Source: Ceratobasidium sp. AG-K
Lineage: Eukaryota > Basidiomycota > Agaricomycetes > Cantharellales > Ceratobasidiaceae
NCBI GenBank assembly: GCA_037039685.1
Contig: JAWNGF010000006.1
Location: forward strand, 1,116,001-1,180,000
DNA: 64,000 bases
Direction of reading: 5' to 3'
Part shown: positions 18,950 to 28,516 of the stretch, piece after piece
How the letters are laid out: each line of letters begins with the position of its first letter
How positions within the stretch are numbered: position 1 is the stretch's first letter
Notes under the pieces: generated by a model
Database searches by the model: none
Told to the model about the DNA's origin: nothing
What the model saw: only the letters and a program-made list of their open reading frames with translations
Translations under genes and position numbers: made by a program

Positions 18950-21900
18950 GGCGCCGAAGTGGATGTATGAGTAGGTGGTTTAAGCGCAAGAGGAACTGAA
19001 GTAAAAACTTGTTGATGAGGGACTTGGACTCCCGCTGCCTCTTTTATACGCTTTGCACGACGGCTGGGCTGTTCCTCTTTTTCTTCGGCGGCCGAATTAC
19101 CCTTTGTTTCCTCATGGCGGCGCTTCCTCGTAACTTTGGGAACTTCCTTGATGGCTTCTGGATGTTCCCTGTGGAATTCGCTAATGAGTTCTGATGCGTT
19201 ACCAAGGTTTCCCAAGGGTTCCCACGAATCGTGTTCCGTTGTATAGCCTTTCCATTTGACAAGATACTTCAGGATGCCTTTCTCTATTTTGGAACTTTGA
19301 ATGGTTTCAACCTCGTATTCCTCTTCTCCTTCAGGTGTCTCAATTGATGGTGGTGGCTTGACAACACGTCCCTCAATCTCATCTTCTTCGTACTTGGCAA
19401 GGCGAGATACATTGACTACTGGGTGTATGGTCATGGATGGAGGAAGTTCCAGTTTGTACGCGTTTTTTCCGATTGCTTCCAAGATTGTGAAGGGGCCCAA
19501 ACGCTTATGAGAGAGTTTGATTGATGGCCGGTTTGAAGGGATGTGATCGTGACTGAGCCAAGCTTTATCTCCAATGATGAAAGGATCCCCACGGCGCCGT
19601 TGATCCGCGTATTCCTTATCTTGTTCCTTGCTCAAGGTCAGGCTTGCCTTCGCTTCTTCCAGATTGTCATGGATGCGTTGAGCATGAGCCGAGGCTTCCG
19701 GAACTGAGCCATCTTCCAATGGTGTACCATCTATGGAAGGATGTCGTGCCGTGTTGGCAAAGAAAGGGGTCATGCCAATACTTGAGTGGAAGGAATTGTT
19801 GTAAGCAAATTCGGCAAAGGGAAGCAGAGAAGCCCAGTCATGCTGCCTGAACGACACATAGGTTCTCAAAAAGGCTTCTATCATCTGATTGATTCGTTCC
19901 GTTTGGCCATCCGTCTCAGGGTGATAGGCTGTGGAGAGTCTGGGTCTAATCTTCAGGGCCTGATAGAGCTCCTTCATGAATTTTGACGCGAAGGTGGGGC
20001 CTCGATCTGATACAACAGTCTCTGGGGTACCGTGCAACTTCCAACAATGTTCCATGAAGAGTTCTGCTAGCTTTGGGGACGTGGTCTTCTCGGTACAGGG
20101 GATGAAATGTGCCATTTTAGTGAGCGTATCGACAATGACCAAAATGGAGTCTAGGCTCCTTGATAGGGGTAGTTTGACAATCATGTCAACCGAGATGTGT
20201 TGCCAAGGTTTAGAGGGAAGTTCCAGAGGTTGTAATTCTCCTAGGGGGCGCTGATTGATCGGTTTGCTTCGTTGGCACAAATCACAAGATGACACGTATT
20301 TGTTAATGAATGCCTTCATTGATGGCCACCAATATTCCCGCTTGATTAATTCCAAAGTCTTGGCTTGTCCCATGTGACCGGCTGCCTTGTTGTCGTGGTG
20401 TAGCTCTAGGATTTGTCGTTTCGTCTCGTTGTTGTTGGGAACATAGATCCGCCCCTTCCTATACAGCATGTTATTCCGAATTGTCCAATCTTCGAATTCC
20501 TTTTGAACTGTAGCGGGTGCTTTCTCGGGTTGATTGCTGAGGAAGGCCCAAATGGACTGGGTGTATTCGTCACTTGGCAGTTGCTTCTGAATGGAAGAAT
20601 GAATTTCCGCCGTTGATGCCATACCAGTAGGTGATTCTTCTGCCGAATTGATGAAGATGTGGGGAGCGAGCAAAGGTTTTTGAGGGACTACTCCCCCTTC
20701 TAGGTCATGGTCGCTTCGTCGGCTGAGTGCATCGGCTTTTCCATTAAGTCCGCCAGCCCGATACTTGATCTGGAAATTGAATTCTGACAGGAAGACGGCC
20801 CATCTGTTCTGTCGCTTGGTAAGGACTTTCGATGTCATAAAATATTCCAGGTTCTTGTGATCGGTAATAAGTAGTACCGGAATTTCAGTTCCTTCCAATA
20901 GATGGCGCCATTCTTTAAAGGCTTTAATGATTGCCAAAAGTTCCTTATCAAAAATATCGTAGTTCCGCTCCGCTGGTGACAGGCTTTTGGACATGAAGGC
21001 GACAGGGTGAAGTTTGTTATCCGTCCCATATTGGCTGAGGACTGCTCCTGTGGCCTTGTCTGATGCATCGCACTCAATGATGAATCCCTTTTCTTGATCC
21101 GGTTGCAGTAGTATTGGTGCTTGTTGGAATTCTTGAATTATTCGCTCAAAGCTGGCCTGTGTTTCCTTGGTCCATTCCCAGGGTTTCCCTTTCATTGTTA
21201 AGTCATAGAGAGGTCGCGCTATGTGGGTATAGCCTTGGATAAATCGCCGATAGAAGTTTGCAAACCCTAGGAATGTTTGTACATCTGTAACGTTTTTGGG
21301 AACGGGCCACCTTTTGATCGCTGACACCTTTTCTTCTTGCATTTCAACAACTTCTCCCGAGATTACCAGACCCAGATAGTCAACCTTTGAAACATGGAAC
21401 GAACACTTCTTGAGGGAGCAATATAGACCCAGGCGTTGTAGTCGACGAAGTACTTCTTTCACATGAGATGGATGTTCTTCAGGTTCTTTGGAGAAGATTA
21501 AGATGTCATCAATGTAGATTTCCACGTAGACTCCTTTAATGTCTCTGAACTCCATGTCCATCATATTCTGGAACGTTGCTGGAGCATTGGTCAGGCCAAA
21601 CGGCATGACTTTGGTTTCAAACAGGCCATATTTAGTTCTAAAGGCCGTTTTGTATACGTCTTCTTCTGCGACCCTGACTAGGTTGTAGCCCGATTTCAGA
21701 TCTAATTTGGTAAAGATCTTGGCCCCTTTGACTCGCTCAATTAGGTCATCCGTTCGGGGTAGGGGGTATCGGTTCTTCTTTGTCCACCTGTTAAGGTACC
21801 GATAATCCATGCATAATCTTGGTGGTTGGGGTACGCCATCGATGTCGTGACGGCGGACAAACATAACTGGTGATGCCCATTGAGAAGTTGAGGGAACGAT

Positions 21901-22632
21901 GAAGCCTTTTTCCAGGTTCTCGTCGATCCAGGCCTTTAGGATTCTATCTTCCTCCTTGGTTAATGAGTAAACAACCCCAATTTTGGGTTTTGCACCAGAT
22001 TCGAGTTCAATTTTGAGATCATAGGGCCGGTGAGGGGGAAGCTTATCAACCTCCTTGGCGACAAAGACATCCTGGAATTCAAGGTATTCGTTGGGAAGTT
22101 TTCCCACTATTCCCCCTTCTATGGCGTTAAGATCTTCACACAGGCACTCCAACACGCAGAACTCCGAGTTGAACTCCAATGTCCCTTTTGACCAATTGAT
22201 TTGAGGGTTATGCTTCTTCAACCAAGGGATTCCCAAGACCACAGTGTGCCGTCCTAAGGGTGCCACGTCGCATGTGATTTCTTCGACGTGATCATTCATG
22301 ATGACATGGAAAGTTGCTTCCCGCTCGATTAGTCCATTTGCAATTGGGCGTCCATCTATAACTTGTACCCGTTGTGCCACTTTTTTCTTCTTCGTAGGGA
22401 TTTTGTGTTTAGAGATATATTCAGAATTGATGAAGTTCCCGGAGGCGCCGGAATCAATCATAGCAACGGTGATAAGGTTTTTCAGGCTTTCGATCGTTAT
22501 TGGCACACGGAGTTGGTCTGCGTATTCGGTGGAACATAGATATAATTTGTTTACAGACTGATTACGATTCTCCATGGCAACACGATCTAATTCTGTCTTC
22601 AGGGCGCCTGATGCTCCCTTCAGACACTGCCT
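18592..22632 (-). CDS. pol: E3 Pol polyprotein
   Basis: The enzyme polyprotein of E3, in frame -1 to gag and open from the heptamer at 22638-22632. The first ATG of the frame is at 22575 (MENRNQ). It shows protease MIDSGASGNF, reverse transcriptase YIDDILIFS, RNase H IIECDASDKA, an integrase zinc site (HHDNKAAGHMG, CDLCQRSK), DMIVKLP, SDRG, ETDGQTERIN, and a complete chromodomain EYEVETIQSS to KWKGYTTEHDSWEPL. A basic stretch (KVTRKRRHEE, RRAKRIKE) follows, which could help nuclear import. The last 119 codons or so overlap ORF3 in another frame and are proline/serine/threonine-rich, so the biological end of Pol is uncertain. Confidence 0.93.
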   Translation of the reverse strand, partial: RQCLKGASGALKTELDRVAMENRNQSVNKLYLCSTEYADQLRVPITIESLKNLITVAMIDSGASGNFINSEYISKHKIPTKKKKVAQRVQVIDGRPIANGLIEREATFHVIMNDHVEEITCDVAPLGRHTVVLGIPWLKKHNPQINWSKGTLEFNSEFCVLECLCEDLNAIEGGIVGKLPNEYLEFQDVFVAKEVDKLPPHRPYDLKIELESGAKPKIGVVYSLTKEEDRILKAWIDENLEKGFIVPSTSQWASPVMFVRRHDIDGVPQPPRLCMDYRYLNRWTKKNRYPLPRTDDLIERVKGAKIFTKLDLKSGYNLVRVAEEDVYKTAFRTKYGLFETKVMPFGLTNAPATFQNMMDMEFRDIKGVYVEIYIDDILIFSKEPEEHPSHVKEVLRRLQRLGLYCSLKKCSFHVSKVDYLGLVISGEVVEMQEEKVSAIKRWPVPKNVTDVQTFLGFANFYRRFIQGYTHIARPLYDLTMKGKPWEWTKETQASFERIIQEFQQAPILLQPDQEKGFIIECDASDKATGAVLSQYGTDNKLHPVAFMSKSLSPAERNYDIFDKELLAIIKAFKEWRHLLEGTEIPVLLITDHKNLEYFMTSKVLTKRQNRWAVFLSEFNFQIKYRAGGLNGKADALSRRSDHDLEGGVVPQKPLLAPHIFINSAEESPTGMASTAEIHSSIQKQLPSDEYTQSIWAFLSNQPEKAPATVQKEFEDWTIRNNMLYRKGRIYVPNNNETKRQILELHHDNKAAGHMGQAKTLELIKREYWWPSMKAFINKYVSSCDLCQRSKPINQRPLGELQPLELPSKPWQHISVDMIVKLPLSRSLDSILVIVDTLTKMAHFIPCTEKTTSPKLAELFMEHCWKLHGTPETVVSDRGPTFASKFMKELYQALKIRPRLSTAYHPETDGQTERINQMIEAFLRTYVSFRQHDWASLLPFAEFAYNNSFHSSIGMTPFFANTARHPSIDGTPLEDGSVPEASAHAQRIHDNLEEAKASLTLSKEQDKEYADQRRRGDPFIIGDKAWLSHDHIPSNRPSIKLSHKRLGPFTILEAIGKNAYKLELPPSMTIHPVVNVSRLAKYEEDEIEGRVVKPPPSIETPEGEEEYEVETIQSSKIEKGILKYLVKWKGYTTEHDSWEPLGNLGNASELISEFHREHPEAIKEVPKVTRKRRHEETKGNSAAEEKEEQPSRRAKRIKEAAGVQVPHQQVFTSVPLALKPPTHTSTSAPCLASLTPLSVSTTTPSPAQPLSRGPSLASTSRKDCTGTTDSANHSTSSLLHAMSALAPAAPSAVCPSSAGATGWPTTWPTSTITSRSSTPTAKPGHGHAPNISTSPRRSPISKTPSST

Positions 22633-24302
22633 TTTCCCGACTCCTCATCAGAGACTTCTTCCAGAGCGGCTATCTTGACGACGCAATTTTTCGCGATGTG
22701 GCCTTTCTTCTGGCAGCGGTAACAAGTGAGTTCTGAATTACTGGTTGCTGCCATTTCAATTCCTGCGACCGTGCGGGTGTTTAGGCGAAGGTAGGGGAAT
22801 GGGAGTTCGCTCTCAGAGCCATCTTCCCATTTGATGGTGGGAATTTTGAAGCCCTTCTTGTTGTTCCCAATTTTTGTAATTTGTCCCCTGGTCGCGCCCT
22901 TTGGTCCCATGGTATACACCCTGTCTCCCTCCTTGAATTGTGTCTTCTGCGCTGTTGTGCTCGTGGTCACCTTCTTGAAGGTTCCGCTCAATGCTACCTT
23001 CTCCAGGCCCTTGGCCTTTTTCTCCAGGTTTCGTGCAATAAGGCTTGCATCAATCCTAGATGCGTGATTCATCAACTGTGTGAGGGAAATGATGTGGCGA
23101 TCAATGCTCTGAATTGACATGACGTCCTGGATTTCGTCTTTGAGTCCTGAGTAAAAATCGTCTTTGAGGGTGGCCTCATTGTAACCCAAGGCGCTGGAAT
23201 AGGTTCGGAAATTCGAAATGTAGTCGACCACTGACTTGGTTTGTTTCAGATTTCGATATTTTTGCCGATAAACTTCCGCTTGCTCTACTTCGCCAAAGGC
23301 TTCCTCGAAGGCTTCCTCGAAAAGGGTCATGTCGTTAAGGATAGGTTGAGGGATGCCAGACATTTCTTTCTCAAGGAATGGGCGAATCCATTCCCTGGCT
23401 TCCCCCCTTAGGTACGAGACAACAAAGAGGATCTGCTGATCTACTGTATCGTAACGCAACTCCGAAGTACTGATGTAGAGGTTACAGGCGAAGGTAAAGT
23501 CCCTAGCCTTCTGACCACGTTCGCCATTGTATTCGGGAGGTTTGCTGGCTGAACTCTTTTTAGCAGTTCGAGGAGCAGTGGGGGTTATACCCTGAGTGGC
23601 GACGGGAGCTGAACCAAGTGTGAATCGTCCAGTGGACCTTCCTAGTGCTTGTTGATTGAGGGGAGTCCCGCCTGGGGGTTGCGATACGCCAGGATTTGCT
23701 CCTGTTCCTTGGTTACGAGGTTGGTAAGCGCGCCCTCCTGCTTGAAGAATTAGAATGTCCATGTCGTTCTGCATGGTATTGAGGAGCGCTTGATTTGTTT
23801 GAACATCGGCTTGAGTGGCCTGAATACTTTGTAGGTTGAGGTCGCCATCTCCTGCATTCCAGAGTACCCATTGATGAATGTTGTCAACGCGTCTGTTCGT
23901 GATTTCGACCCGTCGCGCTATTTTGAGTAGGAACGCGGCAATGTCTTCATTAGTGGTTCCGCAATTGTTGTACCATTGACCATTTTCCAACTGGTCTTCG
24001 ATATATTGGTCCGATGGTATCGTCTCCACTCGTCCACTAGCTTCTGGGGGGTGAAGATCCCCAGTGCGCATGGAGGCGTTATCGCGATTTGCATTGGGCG
24101 GAGATGATGTAGCCGCTGGGGCTCCAACACCAAAGGAAACTTGATGTGACTCCGTTCCCTGGACCGTAGGATCCGATCGACTGGTCCCTGCGTCACCGGA
24201 CATGATGTTGGTTGCACTTGGAACTTGGGATGTAGATCGGCCTAGACCAAAGGTTGTTCTGATGCGTCCTGCCACTGATCCCTCTCCTGGGTAGATTGAC
24301 AT
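22620..24302 (-). CDS. gag: E3 Gag with Tudor/SH3-like module
   Basis: Gag of 560 residues, ATG at 24302 (MSIYPGEG). After a low-complexity N terminus, the capsid-like domain starts near PPEYNGERGQKARDFTF and continues through EVYRQKYRNLKQ and VVDYISNFRTY. It is followed by FKEGDRVYTMGPKG and PTIKWEDGSESELPF, which look like a small SH3-barrel (Tudor/KOW-like) module. A CCHC zinc knuckle, CYRCQKKGHIAKNC, is close to the C terminus. The same module order is seen in E4 Gag but not in E1/E2. Confidence 0.92.
   Translation of the reverse strand: MSIYPGEGSVAGRIRTTFGLGRSTSQVPSATNIMSGDAGTSRSDPTVQGTESHQVSFGVGAPAATSSPPNANRDNASMRTGDLHPPEASGRVETIPSDQYIEDQLENGQWYNNCGTTNEDIAAFLLKIARRVEITNRRVDNIHQWVLWNAGDGDLNLQSIQATQADVQTNQALLNTMQNDMDILILQAGGRAYQPRNQGTGANPGVSQPPGGTPLNQQALGRSTGRFTLGSAPVATQGITPTAPRTAKKSSASKPPEYNGERGQKARDFTFACNLYISTSELRYDTVDQQILFVVSYLRGEAREWIRPFLEKEMSGIPQPILNDMTLFEEAFEEAFGEVEQAEVYRQKYRNLKQTKSVVDYISNFRTYSSALGYNEATLKDDFYSGLKDEIQDVMSIQSIDRHIISLTQLMNHASRIDASLIARNLEKKAKGLEKVALSGTFKKVTTSTTAQKTQFKEGDRVYTMGPKGATRGQITKIGNNKKGFKIPTIKWEDGSESELPFPYLRLNTRTVAGIEMAATSNSELTCYRCQKKGHIAKNCVVKIAALEEVSDEESGKGSV
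22632..22638 (-). promoter_or_regulatory. -1 frameshift slippery heptamer of E3
   Basis: G_GGA_AAA in the gag frame at Ser-Gly-Lys, 9 bases before the gag TGA at 22622-22620. The -1 frame runs open from here through the first pol ATG. Confidence 0.7.
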
Positions 24303-24710
24303 GAGCTATAATAAATGCGCTTCCTGGTGCGCTGCGACCAAATATGGCTAGTACTTGTTGGTGAAGAGAAAATCCCCTGGGTAGAGATGGATAAGTAGGG
24401 GGAACCTAGTCGACGGTAGGTTCAAGGCGAGGGTCTCAGAGGTCCTTGTTCCAATAGAATATGTAAGCGGTGCTTCCTGATTAGGTGGCGACGGCTCAGT
24501 GATATCAGAGGATAGGGGACGTCTTCAACAGGCTAATGGATGCGAGCTGCAATATGCCTCGACGTGTAAATGATGCAGGGGAGATATAGGGGTATTAGCT
24601 ATCAATGGTGAAGGGTGTGCAATTGCTCAGAGATATCCCGGTGATGATAAACCTGGTTCCGACAGCGACGAGGGCTGTATCCGTGGCGAAGGCGACAAGA
24701 CTTGTTCTAG
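24303..24710 (-). other. E3 untranslated leader with self-primer binding site
   Basis: About 400 bases between the 5' LTR and gag without a gene. At 24708-24695, two bases from the LTR, AGAACAAGTCTTGT is perfectly complementary over 14 bases to ACAAGACTTGTTCT at 24841-24828 in the LTR. That segment begins about 31 bases downstream of the TATATATA box (24865-24872). No tRNA-type TGG is present. Confidence 0.68.
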
Positions 24711-25135
24711 TGTCACAACCCTAGCCGAACCTTGGAGGCCGAGACTCCACAGGTAGTGATGATGGGGGTTGGGGCGGCAACTAAGGCCTAAGTGAGTCAC
24801 GCGATTGTGTGAGGGGAAAACAACAAGAGAACAAGTCTTGTGGGGGCAAGACTTGTGTCGCTGGTATATATACTAACTACTGTGGCTATGTACAATAGAG
24901 AGCAGGCGACAAGGGAAGACAGAAGGAGAAAAGGCAAGAGTCTGAGGGAAGCGAGCACAGAACAAAGGGAACGTGATAAGTCCATGGGCGCCAAGGGAAA
25001 ACTGGGACTAGCCAGGCAGGCATGTCCCGCGGTCATGGCTTACATAATGGCGACTATATGCGCCAAGACGAGGAGAACGAGACCAAACACGAGCCAAACA
25101 GAACACAGAAGAGGGAAAAGGAAAAGGTCGTGACA
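24711..25135 (-). repeat. E3 5' LTR
   Basis: 425 bases and, as far as I can compare, identical to 18027-18451. It contains TATATATA read on the minus strand and the self-primer segment. Confidence 0.95.
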
Positions 25136-25252
25136 AGTTTGTGCGATGTCTTGCTCATTTAATGATCCAGTAGGCCTTGCTGCCCGACTGGGTCCTCTTC
25201 GTGTTGATCTAGTAGACGAGGGACGTGACCCTCCGTCTTCTTGAATAGACAT
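25136..25252 (-). pseudogene. gag: E2 gag, 5' piece
   Basis: The first 39 codons of E2 Gag, from ATG at 25252 (MSIQEDGGSR), cut off by E3. The TSD AGTTT joins it in frame to 18021. Confidence 0.9.
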
Positions 25253-25268
25253 GCTTGTATGTTTGTTA

Positions 25269-25280
25269 AGCTTGTTTTGT
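25269..25280 (-). other. E2 self-primer binding site
   Basis: ACAAAACAAGCT on the minus strand, two bases after the LTR end at 25283. It is complementary to the segment 25454-25443 in the same LTR. Confidence 0.68.
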
Positions 25281-25282
25281 AA

Positions 25283-25738
25283 TGTCGTAAGCTTCTTCTT
25301 GGTGGCTATGAGACAAGCCGCGATGGAGAGTGGACGGCACTAAGACCTAAGTGACCTCTTAAACCGCAACACACTTAAGTGTCTGTAAGCTCTTGAGGGT
25401 AGGGGTGGTTCTGAGTGTCACTCAAAGGGATGTTTTGACGAGACAAAACAAGCTGGGGTTACCAGGCTTGTTGGTCCTCTATATATATTCAAGAAGTGGC
25501 CGAGTCATACAAGGCGCAGCCACACGAGTCACACAGTCTACCAGTCAGGAGTGTCCATGTGAGTCATGCTGTATAAACAGACATGACTCGTACAAAGCAC
25601 AGCCGCGTTACACAATGTAACAGATTAACCACAAGAAGGTGGCAACGCGGCAAAACAGAAACGGGGAACGTAACACAAAGAGAGAGACAGACGGGCGAGA
25701 CAACAGGTGAGTCCGATGGAGTGAGCTAGCTCACGACA
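25283..25738 (-). repeat. E2 5' LTR
   Basis: 456 bases. It differs from 11395-11850 at three places (TTGAA/TTAAA, AATGG/AACGG, GTCTG/GTCCG), all transitions. Confidence 0.93.
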
Positions 25739-25743
25739 AAAGG

Positions 25744-26051
25744 GGATGTTTGACAAGACAAAACAAGCTGGGGTTTCCAGGCTTGTTGGTCCTCTATATA
25801 TATACGCAAAGTGGCCGAGTCATACAAGGCGTAGCCACATGAGTCACAGCAGTCAACCAGTCAGGAGTGTCCAAGTGAGTCATGCTGTATGAACAGACAT
25901 GACTCGTACAAAGCACAGTCGCGTTACACAAAGTAACAGAATAACCACAAGAAGGTGGCAACGTGGCAAACAGAAACGGGAACGTAACAAAAGAAAGAGA
26001 CAGGCGGGCGAGACAATGGGCGAGTCCGATGGAGTGAGCTAGCTCACAACA
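25744..26051 (-). repeat. E1 5' LTR, right piece
   Basis: 308 bases that continue the LTR interrupted at 11394, ending GCTCACAACA. It is followed by the E1 duplication GTGAG at 26052-26056. Confidence 0.93.
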
Positions 26052-26056
26052 GTGAG

Positions 26057-27555
26057 GGAGCAAACAAGCACTTAACATGGGAATATTGAGTGCTTAACAC
26101 ATAGTTCCTGTTTGCAAACAAGGGCCCAGCTGGCCAAGGCTTTTGCATCCTGGAAAGACTGTGAGGGCTGTGCACTAGGGTGTGAGTAGGTCAAAATCAA
26201 TTGAGTACACCTTCAACTTCCACAAGTGTGGTGAGTAAGTCCAACTCTTTGCTTGAGCACCTTACAACCTCTGACACAAAGCCAGAGTCAAGTCAGAAGG
26301 CAAGAAATAGCTCCCTACAGAGCCATGAATGACAGCACAAGGGATGTACAAGCACCCTGCATATATGTACCCAGGATGCCACCTTTGAGGGAGGTCTAGC
26401 TGCAATCTGGGCTCCCTGGTTGGTGTTGTCACTGGTGATGTGACAGCAGTAATAGTACTCAATTGTATTGGAGTACTATTTGAATAATATTCAAAAGTGG
26501 AAGTACTCTAATCTTACATTGGCACAAGGGGTTTGTACTCTGGAGCTGGCAAGCACTCCAGAGGGCTTTGTAGGCTCTGCAACCACTCAGGAGAGGTGGC
26601 ATTGTGACCACAAGGAGTGGTGTTTTGGTTGCAAGAAGTGGTGTCTGATGGGGAGCACTGGGATCTATTGGCAAGGGTGGTTGAGTGATCAGTGAAATCA
26701 GGAGTGTGTAAGTGTTCCCAATTTAGTTATAATATATAACCATCATGCTATGGACACAACTTTGTGGTTTGAGGCAAGGTACTGGTGCAGACACAAGTTA
26801 AGTACAAGAACAGGTGTTTACAAAAGATAGATGTGGGAGCATCAATCTGGGACAGCCACAAAAACAATCAAGGAGTGAGTGTGAACAACAGGAGCACTAC
26901 AGGAACAGGCTTGATTACAAGGGAAACAGTGCACAGAAATCAACATGATCAAAACAGACATGGAAAATTCAGCACACATGTGGCACACATCACAGTGCAG
27001 GTGAATATGATCTGTGTGTGAGTCTTGCAAGAACTGAAATTACAATCCAGACTGAACTAAGCTTGTTTGGACCACATCTGAGTCTGTGTGGAGTACTTCA
27101 AGTACAGCATATGTTTGATTAGTGTAAATAGCACATACCAACAAGGAGCCCACAGCAAGGCTGTGATTTGGTCAATGCTGTGGGAAGTGGTAAAGAGCAA
27201 GAGCTCAAGACAGGCTGGAACAAGGTTTGAGTACATTAGTGGGGGACAATAGAAAGGGATCCAGGCACTGACATTGTGAGTCACCCAACAATTCTTCAGG
27301 GCTGGTCAAATCTGTCAGCCACTTAAGAGCCTTTGTAATGCTTGTTCTCCTTGTTTCCCCCCTCCACTGTTGGCGTTTGTCCTTTGCCAATTCGAAAATT
27401 TTGCATAAACATCCTCTCCTTGCTCTTTGCAAGCCAGCACCATCCCTGTAAGTTGTATCTTGTCTCTCATTTGCATAATTGCTCACCCCAAGCAATGGCT
27501 GGCGCAGTAGGAAGCATTCATCAGCACCCATACCAACTCTGTCACTGTTCCAGGC
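26057..27555. other. Right arm of the hAT-like element, no gene seen
   Basis: AT-rich sequence with short open frames only. None has a recognisable motif or convincing codon pattern. Confidence 0.5.
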
Positions 27556-27716
27556 CCTTTTGGTATGTCTGAAAAAAGGTCTGGCTAACCAGTGCTAATT
27601 GGCACTAATTGGCCCTAATTAGGCTTGCTGACTGTTGCAACAATTGTTATTAGTGCTGATTAGTGCCAATTAGGTCCATCCCTTTTTACAGACAGTACCC
27701 CTGGATGACTCCAAGC
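27556..27716. repeat. Small fold-back element
   Basis: The left arm TGTCTGAAAAAAGG followed by CTAATTGGCACTAATT is the inverse of the right arm AATTAGGTCC and CCTTTTTACAGACA. The arms are imperfect and about 45 bases long, with a loop of about 50 bases. Probably a MITE or its remains inside the hAT-like arm. The ends are approximate. Confidence 0.5.
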
Positions 27717-27840
27717 AACCTGAGCCTTGGCCATGTTTGTTTTGGAGCCCCAATAACCCTCTGAGTCTGGGCACCGTTGGGGAGTCTGTGTGCTGTTGGC
27801 AAAGTGCATTTGTTCTTGCTTGTTGTGTATGTAATTGTTG

Positions 27841-28078
27841 CTCAACCAAAAGTGAGAAATCTCGGTTGGATCTTGAGGTCTCGTGATGCCCGGGACTATC
27901 TTGGTGGTCTCTGGAGCGCTCAGGATTGCTCATTAATGCTCAGGAGACAAACAAGCGAAAGGCTTGTTTCTGCTCATGACATCTCATGAGCACTCACGAA
28001 CCATCACGAGCTTGACAAGATAGTTCCTGCCATCACAAGAACTCACAAGCCAAAAGAGATTTCTTGCTTTTGGTTGAG
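27841..28078 (+). repeat. MITE with about 62-base terminal inverted repeats
   Basis: The 238 bases begin CTCAACCAAAAG and end CTTTTGGTTGAG. The two 62-base ends are imperfect inverted repeats of each other. The element has no coding capacity. A second copy in inverse orientation lies at 3784-3981. The target duplication is not clear. Confidence 0.72.
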
Positions 28079-28496
28079 TGTGCTCCTCCTATTGTAGACT
28101 GCAAAAGTGGATTGCGGTACATAAATATGATATACATAAATATAAATCCCATCATCAACCCTACTATACCCCATTCAGAGCCAACCCCGGCCCAAGTGCC
28201 ACATCTCTCCCAAAGCACCACATCTTATAGTGCTTGATCAAGTGCCACATCTCCCTGTGCTTGCAATCAAACACCACTTCTCTTCTCATGCTTGTGAGGA
28301 TGCACCACGTCTCAGGAGCGCTCACTAAAGGGGGACTTGACTCCCCAGCTGCTTGTGCTTTGGAGCACTTTGGAGCACTTCGAAGAAATTTCGATTTTTG
28401 TTGAGTATCTTATTGCTTGCTCAGTATCATCACATGGCCATATTCAATAGTATTCTACTGCAATCTAATCAATCTACTCCATGACTATTTTTATTG
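28079..28496. other. Right end of hAT-like arm with degenerate short repeats
   Basis: Contains several imperfect copies of GCACCACATCT (28195-28310) and CTTTGGAGCACTT in tandem (28370-28380). No gene seen. Confidence 0.45.
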
Positions 28497-28516
28497 TGGA
28501 CAGCTCTAACCTTGAC

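Larger units (their letters stand above)
18027..25135 (-). mobile_element. Gypsy element E3 (second family), inserted in E2 gag
   Basis: A 7.1-kb minus-strand Ty3/Gypsy element with duplication AGTTT (18022-18026 and 25136-25140). The two 425-base LTRs show no difference that I can find, so this is the youngest insertion of the stack. Gag, Pol and an accessory ORF3 are all open. Its LTR, Gag and Pol are clearly different from E1/E2. Confidence 0.95.
11395..25738 (-). mobile_element. Gypsy element E2, inserted in the E1 5' LTR and interrupted by E3
   Basis: A minus-strand Ty3/Gypsy element of the same family as E1. The target duplication AAAGG is at 11390-11394 and 25739-25743. Both LTRs are 456 bases. 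I count three differences between them, all transitions. Order in its own sense: 5' LTR 25738-25283, gag from 25252 (interrupted by E3 between 25136 and 18026), pol, ORF3, polypurine tract, 3' LTR 11850-11395. Without E3 the gag frame rejoins exactly to 666 residues. Confidence 0.93.
4480..26051 (-). mobile_element. Gypsy element E1 (chromovirus), interrupted in its 5' LTR by E2
   Basis: A minus-strand Ty3/Gypsy element flanked by the 5-base duplication GTGAG (4475-4479 and 26052-26056). Order in its own sense: 5' LTR (right side, split), gag 11222-9222, pol, ORF3 5740-4976, polypurine tract, 3' LTR 4480-4933. Without E2 its two LTRs are both 454 bases. By eye they differ at a single base (T/G near 4494 and 11263), so the insertion is young. 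All three genes are open, so it looks structurally complete apart from the E2 insertion. Confidence 0.93.
4015..28516. mobile_element. hAT-like non-autonomous element hosting nested retroelements
   Basis: Terminal inverted repeats TAGGGCTGTCCA (4023-4034) and TGGACAGCTCTA (28497-28508) are flanked by a perfect 8-base duplication, ACCTTGAC, at 4015-4022 and 28509-28516. An 8-base duplication and a TAGGG-type terminus are hallmarks of the hAT superfamily. Only the arms 4023-4474 and 26057-28508 belong to this element; the 21.5 kb between are later insertions. I see no transposase, so it is probably a non-autonomous or decayed copy of about 2.9 kb. The arms are AT-rich with no convincing gene. 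The right arm holds a MITE and a fold-back repeat. Confidence 0.78.
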
